Below, piece by piece: positions 26,825-36,044 of a DNA stretch of 36,240 nucleotides. Under the pieces are notes generated by a model, which was not told where the DNA came from, did not search any database, and saw nothing but the letters and a program-made list of their open reading frames with translations. Position 1 is the first letter of the stretch. The number at the start of each line of letters is the position of its first letter. The stretch is from the NCBI GenBank assembly GCA_946481965.1, contig CAMLPN010000020.1:1-36240 (forward strand), in the 5' to 3' direction. This stretch comes from an uncultured Neisseriaceae bacterium (lineage in GTDB: Bacteria; Pseudomonadota; Gammaproteobacteria; Burkholderiales; Neisseriaceae). Both the position numbers and the translations under genes were made by a program.

Positions 26825-27567
26825 TTGATCATCAATATCGGTTAACAGTAATTATTTAATCTCTAAATAATCTCATTTTCGTATTTTAAGCCATTACGTC
26901 CCAATTCGGAGTGTTTAACACCGTCGCATGCAACTGACTCATTGGAAAGCAGGGCTGTGTTGATAATTAAACTAACATTACATAGTTAAGTTTTTCGCCA
27001 ACATCCACATTGCGACCAAATCTTCAACTATTTAGCGCTTTTAGTGACAGCATCTTGAGTGTGTTCAGTAATATTGGCTATTGGCCGCATATATATCAAA
27101 GGATTTACGCTAACACCCGCATCCATACCGTTAATAATATCAATTTGCAGATAGTTTCTTAGAATTTTGCTACAAACAGGTTGTTGACAGCGCTTTGCAC
27201 ATAACTACGATTGGTGCAGAAACCGGTTTGTCGGGTATTGTGGAATTTGGAAATCATGACGCTGCTTACCGCTGCATCAATATCTGCATCATCGAAAACA
27301 ATATATGGGGCATTTACTCCTGTTCCATGCAAATTTTTTCCTGAGAATGCTCATTGCGCTATCAGTTTTCATCCAACTTCTTTTTTTAAGCATTCTGAGC
27401 GACAGTGACCGCAAGTAAAGCTTCCATGGTACTCATTTTCGGAACATTAGCCAGTTTTCACCAGTTGGAGGATGGGATACGGGCATGACTTTTTCATTAT
27501 CTGCGTTTTACCATTCACCTTCAACGTAGTGCTGGGTTTTGAATAACTTCGAATCATGTAACTGCGT
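26825..27567 (-). pseudogene. decayed second gabD (succinate-semialdehyde dehydrogenase)
   Basis: Aligned by eye to intact gabD (22227-23684): 26825-27000 matches 22227-22400; about 27015-27370 matches about 22610-22980, including ATTGTGGAATTTGGAAATCAT and TGCATCAATATCTGCATCAT around the catalytic-Cys region; and 27380-27567 matches about 23500-23684 including the N-terminus. Two internal segments of about 200 and 510 bp are missing, the catalytic region is disrupted, and the ATG has become ACG. About half of the gene length is left. A divergent aldehyde dehydrogenase paralogue is possible, but collinearity with gabD, including the flanks at both ends, favours a duplicated gabD. Confidence 0.85.
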
Positions 27568-27786
27568 TTTATTTTCCTAGAATAGCACTATTTAAACGTT
27601 TACAGCTCTTATACGATAATATGATTGTGCCGAATAATTGAGGGAAAATTTTTATTTGTTAATACAGTTTTTTGGCGATGCGAATTTATTTCTCACTAAA
27701 GTGCTTTATTTATACTGATAAGAGTTGTTTTACGATAAGCCGATAGCCGGTTCTGAATCTTGTCAGAATGATAATTACAGCACCGA

Positions 27787-29001
27787 TCATTGATGAACCT
27801 GTGAGGGCGATTTAATTGTTGATGGCGGTGGTTGAATAATCAGGCACAAGATAAAAGATAACGATACCATGGCTAAAGAAATGGTATAGATACTCTGATG
27901 GCCAAATCTGGCTGAAACAACACCTTGTAACATACCGGCAAGAATAATACTGCATGAAATACAATTATTAAACAAAGTAGAAGCTATACCAGTACGGCCA
28001 GGGAGAAGATCCTGAAAATACAACATGCCTATGCTGGCAACGATACCAATAAATAATCCGTTAAGTAGTTGTAAGGCAAAAAATAGTTTTGTATTTTGAA
28101 TAAAGACCATACCGGTAAAGAATAAAATACCACATATAACGGCAAAACAGATCAGATTTTTATTACCGAAACGGGGAACGAGCATACTGGCAATGAGCAT
28201 GGCCGGGATTTCTATCGCGGCGGCCAAACCCATAAGTTGTCCTGCCAGAGAGGGTGAAGCGGGAAGTATTTGTTTTACATATAAAGGCATGTCTATCAGA
28301 TACATCATATTGGCTGTGCCCATAAAAATTGAGGCTAGAAATAACATAATGACATTTTTATTAGTAAATATCGGTTCGGACTGGATTTTTTGAACTGCTG
28401 TCAGTGTTTTATGACGTGTTAAAGGGAAAAACCAGAAAACGATCAGTAAGGCAATAGAGTACATGGCCGCGGCAATAATATACATGGGAGTAAAGCCATA
28501 TTTAACGGCCAGCGCAAAGGAAAGCGGGGGGCCAATCACCCAAGCCAGTGATAACTGTGCGCGAAGAATACCGTTGAATACAACCACATTGCCACCGGTG
28601 TCATCTGTATACTCGCGTGATGCAGCAAAAATCTGAGGCATTGCTGCTGAGCTTAATGCGGAAAAGAATATTCCCACACTAAAGAGCACCCAATACTGAC
28701 GCGAAAAAGCAAAGGTAATGCAATTGCCAATGCCCATTAGGCAACAAAACAAGATAATATTACGTCTAATTCCTTTTCTGTCGGAATATTGTGCCAAGAG
28801 AAAACTAACTGCTATACCGGCAATAGCATTAACGGAATAAAAGAGTCCAATCAAATATTCATTAACTTTTACTTCTTCGGCTAAATAACGACTTAAAGTT
28901 GGCGACTGTAAAGCTCCGGCAATACCAATGATAAATGCGCCGACTAAAAAAGAGCCGAGAATGATAAGTGGCTGCTGATGTTTTGCTTTATTGGCTTTCA
29001 C
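27787..29001 (-). CDS. sugar efflux transporter, SetA/SetB type (MFS)
   Basis: A 404-aa major facilitator superfamily exporter with 12 predicted hydrophobic segments. Several stretches closely follow E. coli SetA: GIAGALQSPTLSRYL, IGLFYSVNAIAGI, RAQLSLAWVIGPPLSFALA and GMLYFQDLLPGRTG. Set proteins export lactose, glucosides and phosphosugar-stress substrates; the exact sugar is not predictable here. The start is a GTG at 29001, since no ATG occurs in the conserved N-terminus. The upstream AGAAA is a weak ribosome binding site. A 6-bp inverted repeat (27751-27768) lies downstream but is not a strong terminator. A degraded copy of its C-terminal part lies at 25510-25770. Confidence 0.9.
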   Translation of the reverse strand: MKANKAKHQQPLIILGSFLVGAFIIGIAGALQSPTLSRYLAEEVKVNEYLIGLFYSVNAIAGIAVSFLLAQYSDRKGIRRNIILFCCLMGIGNCITFAFSRQYWVLFSVGIFFSALSSAAMPQIFAASREYTDDTGGNVVVFNGILRAQLSLAWVIGPPLSFALAVKYGFTPMYIIAAAMYSIALLIVFWFFPLTRHKTLTAVQKIQSEPIFTNKNVIMLFLASIFMGTANMMYLIDMPLYVKQILPASPSLAGQLMGLAAAIEIPAMLIASMLVPRFGNKNLICFAVICGILFFTGMVFIQNTKLFFALQLLNGLFIGIVASIGMLYFQDLLPGRTGIASTLFNNCISCSIILAGMLQGVVSARFGHQSIYTISLAMVSLSFILCLIIQPPPSTIKSPSQVHQ

Positions 29002-29357
29002 ACTAATATTTCTAATTTACAAAAATACTTTATAGCATAAACTTGCTATATTGATTAGTTCAAAGTAGGTGAAATTAAACGCTTTTTTTATCAAAAATTT
29101 TTTATAACTGTTGATTTTATTAATTAAAATTTAAAGTTAATTTAGCTACTAAATTTATGTTTTTATTTTAATTTAACGCATATATTATTTCTTTTCACTA
29201 GGTATTGCACCCGTGACGGTGTACTTTTTAAACTATAAATACCATTTTTTTATCGGGGTATTCTTAAAACTGCTTTATCCCAATGTAACGGGATAATTTG
29301 CCTAAAAAAGTTTTATAACTCTTAGCTTATGATCGCTTGGTGACGCCGGACTAATAT
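29002..29357. other. intergenic region between set-type gene and ansA-type gene
   Basis: About 356 bp. It contains the promoter region of the transporter and the 3' flank of the asparaginase gene. A 7-bp hairpin, TTATCCC (29275-29281) with GGGATAA (29290-29296), lies 62 bp past the asparaginase stop and may be a weak terminator. No gene is seen. Confidence 0.45.
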
Positions 29358-30362
29358 TTAAATCAAACCATATTGTCGTAAGACATAAATTATCTGTTCC
29401 TTGCTCCAATGATTGCTGACAGCTAATGTGAGTAAGGCCAAAGCAGTTTCAATATTACATTTACCGGCATTAATGACGCCTGCTTGTCTTAAGGCATGTC
29501 CCTGAGCGTAAATTGAGGAGCTATTGCCCTGTATTACCTGACTAATATTCAGAATAGGAATGTTATTTTGTCCAATTTGTTTAATGGCGTGCATTAATTG
29601 CGGGTTATTTGGAGTATTACCATTACCATAACTTTGCAGAATGATGCCATCGGGCGGGTTGTGGGTTAGGCTATAAGCAATCATGTCAGCATTGGCTCCG
29701 GGTGCTAAGGTAAAACAATGAATGCGAACGGCCGGATCTATTTGATAAGGTATTGAACCAATCATCTGTAGAGAGTTGTCACTAAATTGTGTATCAGTCC
29801 AGCCATTTATTGCTGACCAATGAGCCAGTGAACCAAAATGTGGATTGGCGAAGCCAGCAGTTTTTTCTGTACTGATTTTGCTGCTACCGATTGCTGGCCA
29901 TAAATGCCCGTCAAACGCTATTACTGTTTGTTGCAATGCTGGTAAAGTGAATGCTGCCAGAGCAGTGCGCAGATTAAGATAAGCATCGCTTTTTTCTGCT
30001 GAAAAGGGATGTTGTGCGCCAGTTAAAATAATGGGTTTATGCAGTTGAGGGCGTGCCATTGCCAATATATTGGCGGTATAAGCCATGGTATCTGTACCAT
30101 GCAAAATTAATATACCATCATGGTTATGAATCTGCTTATCCAGCCATTGAAGCCATTTTATCCAATCTGACAGGGTGACAGCAGAAGAGTCAATTAATGG
30201 TTCAGCTACAAACCATTCATAACTAAGCTGGTCGGAAAATTCCTGTAACACGGGGGCTACCAATGTCGCCAGATCTGTGGCCGGTGCCAGTCCAGTTGCA
30301 GTGGGCTTCATCCCAATGGTGCCACCAGTATAATAAATTGCCAGATGTTTGTTGCTGCTCAT
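29358..30362 (-). CDS. type I (cytoplasmic) L-asparaginase
   Basis: A 334-aa asparaginase hydrolysing asparagine to aspartate and ammonia. The first catalytic threonine, Thr12, lies in YYTGGTIGMKP; the second block is ILHGTDTMAYTANIL with the Thr-Asp pair; ILTGAQHPFSAEKSDAYLNL and GIILQSYGNGNTP follow. There is no signal peptide, which, with length and motifs, fits the AnsA-type cytosolic enzyme rather than the periplasmic type II. The frame extends upstream to a TTG at 30443, but the conserved N-terminus begins at the ATG at 30362, which is preferred. It is divergent from gltX across 112 bp, which must hold both promoters. Confidence 0.93.
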   Translation of the reverse strand: MSSNKHLAIYYTGGTIGMKPTATGLAPATDLATLVAPVLQEFSDQLSYEWFVAEPLIDSSAVTLSDWIKWLQWLDKQIHNHDGILILHGTDTMAYTANILAMARPQLHKPIILTGAQHPFSAEKSDAYLNLRTALAAFTLPALQQTVIAFDGHLWPAIGSSKISTEKTAGFANPHFGSLAHWSAINGWTDTQFSDNSLQMIGSIPYQIDPAVRIHCFTLAPGANADMIAYSLTHNPPDGIILQSYGNGNTPNNPQLMHAIKQIGQNNIPILNISQVIQGNSSSIYAQGHALRQAGVINAGKCNIETALALLTLAVSNHWSKEQIIYVLRQYGLI

Positions 30363-30474
30363 AACTTTTCTAGTGTCGGTTTGATTTTTGTAGGGGGTAG
30401 CATAGCATAAATGGGTTTTGTTTAAAGCCACTTGCGCGTACAATAATAAATTTGTTTATGTCTGAAATATAATC

Positions 30475-31863
30475 ATGATTCGTACTCGTTTTGCTCCCAG
30501 CCCAACTGGCTTTCTTCATATAGGTGGTGTGCGCACGGCATTGTTTTCGTGGGCATTTGCGCGCAAACATCAGGGTAAATTTGTGTTGCGTATTGAGGAT
30601 ACTGATCTGGAACGTTCCACTGCAGAATCACTAAAAGCTATTTTGGATGGTATGCATTGGGTAGGACTGGATTATGATGAGGGTCCGTTTTATCAGACAA
30701 AACGTTTTGATCGGTATGCTGAAGTTTTACAGCAATTGATTACTGCCGGGCATGCTTATTATGACTATACCAGTAAAGAAGAGCTGGAAGCGATGCGACA
30801 GGAAGCTGAAGCTAAAGGTGAGCATTTTTGGTATGACCGTCGCTGGCGTCCTGATCAAGGTAAATCTTTACCACCAGTACCAGATGGTATTCAGCCTGTA
30901 GTACGTTTTAAAATGCCTCTGCAAGGTGAAACCACATGGAATGATCTGGTTAAGGGAAAAATATCAATTGCTAATCAGGATCTAGATGATTTAATTATTG
31001 CTCGTGCAGATGGTACCCCTACTTATAATTTTTGTGTTGTTGTGGATGATTACGATATGGGCATAACTCATGTTATCCGTGGAGATGATCATGTTAACAA
31101 TACACCTAAACAAATTAATATTTTGCTAGCGATGGGCGCTGCTGTACCAGAATATGCTCATTTGCCCATGATTCTAAATGAAAAAGGCGCTAAGATGAGT
31201 AAGCGCCGTGATGCTGTGAGTGTGGTGGAATATGATCAGCAAGGCATTTTGCCGGAAGCGTTGTTAAATTATCTAGCCCGTTTAGGTTGGGGGCATGGTG
31301 ATGATGAATTTTTCACTATGGCACAATTTATCGAATGGTTTGATCTGAAAGATGTTAGTCCGTCTGCCAGTCGATTCGATCATGAAAAATTATTGTGGTT
31401 GAATGCGCAACACATTAAAGCCAGTGACAACAATCGTCTGGCAACACTAATTTTGCCACGGCTACAGCAGTACGGTGTCAGTGAGGTAGAACAACCAGCA
31501 CTGAATGAAGTTATAGCACTGGTTAAAGACCGTGCTCAGGATTTAAATCAGTTGGTAGATGAATGCTTGTACTTTTATAAGAAACTTACGCCTACTGAAC
31601 AGGAACTGGCTAAACATTGGGATGCTGATACTGCAGCGCGTATGCAACGTTTTGCTGCTTTATTGCAACAATTGCCACAATGGGATGCAGAAAGTATCCA
31701 TGCATTGTTTGCTCCTTTTTGTGAGGCGGAAAAGATTAAAATGGGAAAATTGGGTATGCCTTTACGTCTGGCTGTTTGTGGTACCGGTAAAACCCCTTCA
31801 ATTGATCAGGTACTGGCATTGATGGGCAGAGAGGAAGTTTTACAGCGATTGCAGCATAGCTAA
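30475..31863 (+). CDS. gltX: glutamyl-tRNA synthetase
   Basis: A 462-aa class I aminoacyl-tRNA synthetase charging tRNA-Glu. The HIGH-type motif is PSPTGFLHIGG (residues 8-18) and the KMSKS-type motif is KMSKRR within LNEKGAKMSKRRDAVSV (about 240). The GVIRGDDH-type sequence is VIRGDDHVNNTP, and the C-terminal anticodon-binding domain is full length. It is of the usual bacterial discriminating size. The frame is clean. No strong ribosome binding site precedes the ATG. A good intrinsic terminator follows at 31885-31926. Confidence 0.98.
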   Translation: MIRTRFAPSPTGFLHIGGVRTALFSWAFARKHQGKFVLRIEDTDLERSTAESLKAILDGMHWVGLDYDEGPFYQTKRFDRYAEVLQQLITAGHAYYDYTSKEELEAMRQEAEAKGEHFWYDRRWRPDQGKSLPPVPDGIQPVVRFKMPLQGETTWNDLVKGKISIANQDLDDLIIARADGTPTYNFCVVVDDYDMGITHVIRGDDHVNNTPKQINILLAMGAAVPEYAHLPMILNEKGAKMSKRRDAVSVVEYDQQGILPEALLNYLARLGWGHGDDEFFTMAQFIEWFDLKDVSPSASRFDHEKLLWLNAQHIKASDNNRLATLILPRLQQYGVSEVEQPALNEVIALVKDRAQDLNQLVDECLYFYKKLTPTEQELAKHWDADTAARMQRFAALLQQLPQWDAESIHALFAPFCEAEKIKMGKLGMPLRLAVCGTGKTPSIDQVLALMGREEVLQRLQHS

Positions 31864-31884
31864 ATTGTTTACTCGATATTGTTT

Positions 31885-31926
31885 TAAAGCCATGATTGTT
31901 ATCACATAATCATGGCTTTAATTTTT
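31885..31926 (+). terminator. intrinsic terminator of gltX
   Basis: Arms TAAAGCCATGATT (31885-31897) and AATCATGGCTTTA (31908-31920) form a perfect 13-bp stem with a 10-nt loop, followed by ATTTTTG. Confidence 0.85.
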
Positions 31927-32566
31927 GTGATCTGCTTTGCCTAAGTTGACTACATAGATAAGTATCTAGTATGAATTTTGAAATTTATTTTCGATTAACA
32001 CTATCCGAGCTACTCCCCTTAAATACTAAGTGAATGATTCCCTTTTCTTATTGGTTTTCTGTATGGTGGTTTCACATTCATGTCATCAATAAACTATCTA
32101 TTTGGTATCATATTGTTTAACAATGAATTATATTTTTATAAATATTTAAAACGGTAAATACCATATTGAATGGTGATGCATGCGTTAACTCTGGAAGGCT
32201 TGATAGATCGGGAAGAATGACTTAAAAGTCTAGTTATTTAAATGATTATAATCATTAATATAATGATAAATTCCGATGATTAACAATCAGGCGAGATTAA
32301 ATCACTACTAACCAAAATTTTTGTAGCGATAAAATGTTATTTCTATGATGGATCAGACAATGTTTGATTTTTGTTATCAAAGTAATTATATTATTAATGA
32401 CTATGACTGAACTTGAAATTTTGATTTGCTAAATGCAAATAATAGTAAGTAATCGGTCTTTTTATTTTGCTATAATTAGAGTAAATATTCGATTTCAAGC
32501 TGAATTGTATTGGGTTTAATTAAGTCGGAAATCTCTTTACTTTTGCTAACGGAATATTTGCTGCGT
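31927..32566. other. AT-rich gene-free region between gltX and mnmA
   Basis: About 640 bp with stop-rich short frames on both strands. No RNA gene or relic is recognised. The mnmA promoter is expected near the right end (TATAATT at about 32471 is one -10 candidate). Confidence 0.45.
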
Positions 32567-32588
32567 AATAATACCGCTCGGTATTATT
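32567..32588. promoter_or_regulatory. 22-bp palindrome upstream of mnmA
   Basis: AATAATACCG (32567-32576) and CGGTATTATT (32579-32588) are perfect complements around CT, 45 bp before the mnmA ATG. There is no T-run afterwards, so it looks like a dimeric protein binding site or a leader hairpin rather than a terminator. Confidence 0.45.
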
Positions 32589-32633
32589 GTCGTTACTAAT
32601 CGGGTGTGGCAAAATTTGCACCGATTTGGATGA

Positions 32634-33746
32634 ATGCAAATGAATATAAAAACTAATTTATCACAACGAATTGTTGTTGGAATGTCTGGTGGTGTGGACT
32701 CCTCCGTCACAGCATGGTTGCTCAAACAGGGTGGCAATGATGTGCGTGGGATTTTCATGCAAAACTGGGAAGATGACAATTACGATGATTACTGTTCGAT
32801 AAAGCAGGATTCACTGGATGCAGTGGCTGTAGCTGATCTGATTGATATGGATATAGATATAGTCAATTTTGCCAGTGAATATAAGGAAAATGTTTTTGCC
32901 TATTTCCTGCAGGAATATCAGGCAGGACGCACTCCTAATCCGGATGTGCTATGCAATGCCGAAATTAAATTTAAATGTTTTCTGGAGCATGCCTTGGCTG
33001 GTGGTGCTGATTTGATTGCAACTGGCCATTACGCACGTAAAGAAGTACGTGATGATGTCCATTATCTGCTTAAAGGCAAAGATAATAATAAAGACCAAAG
33101 CTATTTTCTCTATCGCCTGCAACCTTATCAACTGGAACGAGCTCTGTTTCCTTTAGGGGATATGGATAAATCCGCTGTGCGGGTGTTAGCGCAGCAAGCA
33201 AAATTACCTACAGCACTTAAAAAAGACAGTACCGGTATTTGTTTTATTGGTGAACGACCATTCAGGCAGTTTTTACAGCGCTATTTACCCACTAATCCTG
33301 GAGCAATGGTAACCCCAGAGGGAAAGGTGGTTGGTGAACATGAAGGATTGATGTACTACACGCTGGGGCAGCGTAAAGGGCTAGGTATTGGTGGCGATGG
33401 TGAGCCGTGGTTTGTTGCCGGTAAAAATCTTCAGTCCAATGAGTTATTGGTGGTACAGGGACATGATCATACCTTGCTTTATAGCCACAGCCTGATCATG
33501 CATGATTTGAGTTTTACTACGCCAGAACGACCACCGGAAGGACGGTATGGAGTAAAAACACGTTATCGTATGCCGGACGCGCAGGCAACATTGCGCTATG
33601 TGGATGATGATTGTGCCGAGTTAGTCTTTGAGCATGCTCAATGGGCGGTAACACCGGGACAGTCGGCGGTACTTTATAATGCTGATGTATGTCTGGGTGG
33701 CGGTATTATTCATGACACAGATGCGCACAGTATTCAAGTTAATTAA
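32634..33746 (+). CDS. mnmA: tRNA-specific 2-thiouridylase
   Basis: A 370-aa enzyme that makes 2-thiouridine at wobble U34 of tRNA-Lys, -Glu and -Gln, taking sulfur from the IscS/Tus relay. The PP-loop SGGVDSS is at residues 18-24 for ATP activation. Catalytic Cys107 lies in [12 protein letters not shown] and the persulfide Cys203 in [13 protein letters not shown]. The C-terminal barrel includes [14 protein letters not shown]. The start could be ATG 32634 or 32640; GGAT at 32629-32632 serves either. Two of its substrate tRNA sets (Glu, Gln) are charged by synthetases of the GlxRS group, one of which (gltX) is the upstream neighbour, but the 770-bp gap and a terminator argue against an operon. 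Confidence 0.97.
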   Translation: MQMNIKTNLSQRIVVGMSGGVDSSVTAWLLKQGGNDVRGIFMQNWEDDNYDDYCSIKQDSLDAVAVADLIDMDIDIVNFASEYKENVFAYFLQEYQAGRTPNPDVLCNAEIKFKCFLEHALAGGADLIATGHYARKEVRDDVHYLLKGKDNNKDQSYFLYRLQPYQLERALFPLGDMDKSAVRVLAQQAKLPTALKKDSTGICFIGERPFRQFLQRYLPTNPGAMVTPEGKVVGEHEGLMYYTLGQRKGLGIGGDGEPWFVAGKNLQSNELLVVQGHDHTLLYSHSLIMHDLSFTTPERPPEGRYGVKTRYRMPDAQATLRYVDDDCAELVFEHAQWAVTPGQSAVLYNADVCLGGGIIHDTDAHSIQVN

Positions 33747-33751
33747 TTTTT

Positions 33752-33780
33752 TACAGACGGCTTGGAGTTTGCTGTCTTCC
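33752..33780 (+). terminator. imperfect terminator hairpin after mnmA
   Basis: AGACGGC (33755-33761) pairs with GCTGTCT (33771-33777) with one mismatch and a 9-nt loop. The T-tract is poor. Termination before fadD is possible but weak. Confidence 0.35.
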
Positions 33781-33873
33781 TAATCTCAATAATCTGGTAC
33801 TTATGTATTTCAACAGTAATGATTACCATACATAATAACGATGCCGGCATTATTGCAAAGGAATAAAAAACCT

Positions 33874-35535
33874 ATGGAAAAAATCTGGTTACAAAGTTAT
33901 CAAAAAGGGGTACGGGCTGAGGTTGATGTACGTGCTTACTCATCCATTATTGATGTATTGCACACCAGTGTGAAGAAATTTGCTCATCAACCCAGTTTTT
34001 CTAATTTTGGTGTTACGCTTACATACTCTGAAACCGCTGCGTATGTAAACCAGTTAACTTCTTACTTGCAAAAAATTCTTAAGCTGCAAAAAGGTGAACG
34101 TGTTGCCATTATGATGCCCAATTTATTGCAATATCCGATTGCTGTATTTGGTATTTTGCAAGCCGGTGGAGTAGTGGTGAATGTTAACCCATTATATACA
34201 CCTCGTGAATTAGCCCATCAGTTGAAAGATTCAGGAGCGACAGCCATTGTTGTGCTGGAAAATTTTGCTCATACTTTGGAAAAGGCTTTATCGCAGACAG
34301 CTATTAAACAAGTTATTGTAGCTACGATGGGCGATATGCTTGGCTGGATTAAGGGTACTGCCTTTAATTTTATGCTGCGCAAGGTTAAAAAAATGGTTAA
34401 ACCCTTTAATATTCCAAACGCCATTAGTTTTCGTGAAGCTTTATCGCAAGGTAAGAAACAACGCTTCACCCCTGTTCCATTGGCTCTAGAGGATTTAGCC
34501 TTGTTGCAATATACCGGCGGTACTACAGGCATAGCCAAGGGCGCAATGCTGACCCACGGTAATATTGTTGCTAATATGCAGCAGGCAGGAGAGTGGATTA
34601 AAGCAAATCTGGTCGAAGGTAAAGAAGAAGTGGTTACACCTTTACCTCTTTATCATATTTTTTCACTTACAGTGAATATTATGATTTTTGCTAAAGTAGG
34701 TTCGAAAAATATTCTGATTACCAATCCTCGTGATATCGGCGGTTTGATAAAGGTATTAAAGAAAAACTGTGTGACGGTGCTGAGTGGGGTAAATACTTTA
34801 TTCAACGCTCTCATTCATCATCCAGATTTTGCCAAAATCGATTTCTCTCGTCTGAAATTGGTATTGGGTGGTGGTATGGCCACACAAAAATCTGTAGCTC
34901 AACAGTGGAAAGCCATTACAGGAGTACCAATTATTGATGCTTATGGTTTGACGGAGGCCAGCCCCGGTGTCTGCGCTAACCCGTTGAATAATTCTGAATA
35001 TACTGGTACTGCTGGTTTACCGGTTTCAAATACGGATATTGAAATTCGGGATGAAAATGGTAAAGTGTTGGGCATTAATCGGGTGGGGGAACTTTGGGTA
35101 AAAGGGCCACAGGTAATGAAAGGCTACTGGAATATGCCAGAAGAAACAGCCAAAGTACTGGATGACCGTGGCTTCGTTGCCACTGGAGATATGGCCGAAA
35201 TTGATGCAAAAGGCTATATTCGTTTGGTAGATCGGAAAAAAGATATGATTTTGGTGTCCGGCTTTAATGTCTACCCAAATGAAATAGAAGATGTTGTGGC
35301 CAGTATGCCTGGCGTATTGGAAACAGCTTGTGTTGGTGTACCCAACGAAAAAAGTGGTGAGGCCATTAAGTTATTTGTGGTTAAACGCGATCCGGCACTG
35401 ACACGAGAAGATATTATTAGTTATTGTCGCAAATATCTGACTGGTTATAAGGTACCTAAAGATATTGAATTCCGTGATGAGTTACCCAAATCTACTGTGG
35501 GTAAAATATTACGTAAAGATTTAAAAAGCGAATAA
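33874..35535 (+). CDS. fadD: long-chain fatty acid-CoA ligase
   Basis: A 553-aa AMP-forming acyl-CoA synthetase that activates fatty acids at the inner membrane. ANL-superfamily motifs are intact: P-loop YTGGTTGIAKGAMLTHGN (about residues 210-227), AYGLTEASPG, WVKGPQVMKGYWNMPEET, the TGDMA hinge region, LVDRKKDMILVSGFNVYPNEIE (the fatty-acyl-CoA synthetase signature), and the C-terminal catalytic Lys in STVGKILRK. The frame opens at ATG 33841, but MEKIWLQSY at 33874 aligns with the E. coli FadD N-terminus (MKKVWL), and AAAGGA at 33857-33862 precedes it, so the later start is preferred. It may supply activated acyl chains relevant to the lipid enzymes at 458-2702 (inference). Confidence 0.95.
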   Translation: MEKIWLQSYQKGVRAEVDVRAYSSIIDVLHTSVKKFAHQPSFSNFGVTLTYSETAAYVNQLTSYLQKILKLQKGERVAIMMPNLLQYPIAVFGILQAGGVVVNVNPLYTPRELAHQLKDSGATAIVVLENFAHTLEKALSQTAIKQVIVATMGDMLGWIKGTAFNFMLRKVKKMVKPFNIPNAISFREALSQGKKQRFTPVPLALEDLALLQYTGGTTGIAKGAMLTHGNIVANMQQAGEWIKANLVEGKEEVVTPLPLYHIFSLTVNIMIFAKVGSKNILITNPRDIGGLIKVLKKNCVTVLSGVNTLFNALIHHPDFAKIDFSRLKLVLGGGMATQKSVAQQWKAITGVPIIDAYGLTEASPGVCANPLNNSEYTGTAGLPVSNTDIEIRDENGKVLGINRVGELWVKGPQVMKGYWNMPEETAKVLDDRGFVATGDMAEIDAKGYIRLVDRKKDMILVSGFNVYPNEIEDVVASMPGVLETACVGVPNEKSGEAIKLFVVKRDPALTREDIISYCRKYLTGYKVPKDIEFRDELPKSTVGKILRKDLKSE

Positions 35536-35545
35536 TGAGCTTGTC

Positions 35546-35586
35546 AAAAAACAGCTATCGTTCAGATAAACGATAGCTGTTTTTTT
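35546..35586 (+). terminator. intrinsic terminator of fadD
   Basis: A perfect stem of 12 bp or more (ACAGCTATCGTT at 35551-35562 with AACGATAGCTGT at 35569-35580), extended by A/T pairs, with a 6-nt loop and a run of six T after the stem. Confidence 0.92.
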
Positions 35587-36044
35587 GCACCACAATTTAT
35601 TGTGATCATTTTAGTGTCAGAAGAAAAAATATTAGAATATCATTGATAAACGCAGTCGCAAAAATTATTCCTTGAAAAAGGGGGCAAAGTACCATTATTG
35701 GGATGGTATAATTATTGGATTTACAATCAAATTGGCAAGGATGCCAGTTTCATTTATTCTATTTGATAATAAAATTGTCTATTATGATTCCTTTTATTTC
35801 ATGCATAAATTTTATGTATGCGAGCTGAAAATTTTAAGTTGTGTAGGTATCGAATTATCTCCATATACATTAATTTTTAATCATTTAGAGTAAATGATAA
35901 ATAATTAATTTACTTCTTGACTCTATACTCTTCACAACTCAAAATATCTTTATAAAATAGTTGATTCATTTTTAAATATAAAAAAATTAAAATTTCATAT
36001 TTTATAAATATAAATGATATAAATAAAATTTTGGAAAACACCTA
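35587..36044. other. AT-rich intergenic region before the last gene
   Basis: About 460 bp. A 73-codon frame (35672-35893) with a TTG start and no family resemblance is present but not convincing. The promoter of the gene at 36045 should lie near 35990-36030. Confidence 0.45.

Noticed and set aside
27211..27408. 65-codon plus-strand frame
   Set aside because: It is the antisense shadow of the decayed gabD, whose similarity is on the minus strand.
33752..33761. Neisserial DNA uptake sequence
   Set aside because: TACAGACGGC differs by one base from the reverse complement of the Neisseria 10-mer GCCGTCTGAA, but only one such site was noticed and it is part of a weak hairpin; one near match in 36 kb is not evidence.
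35672..35893. 73-codon frame after fadD
   Set aside because: TTG start, poor ribosome binding site, AT-driven Tyr/Phe/Ile-rich composition and no recognisable motif.
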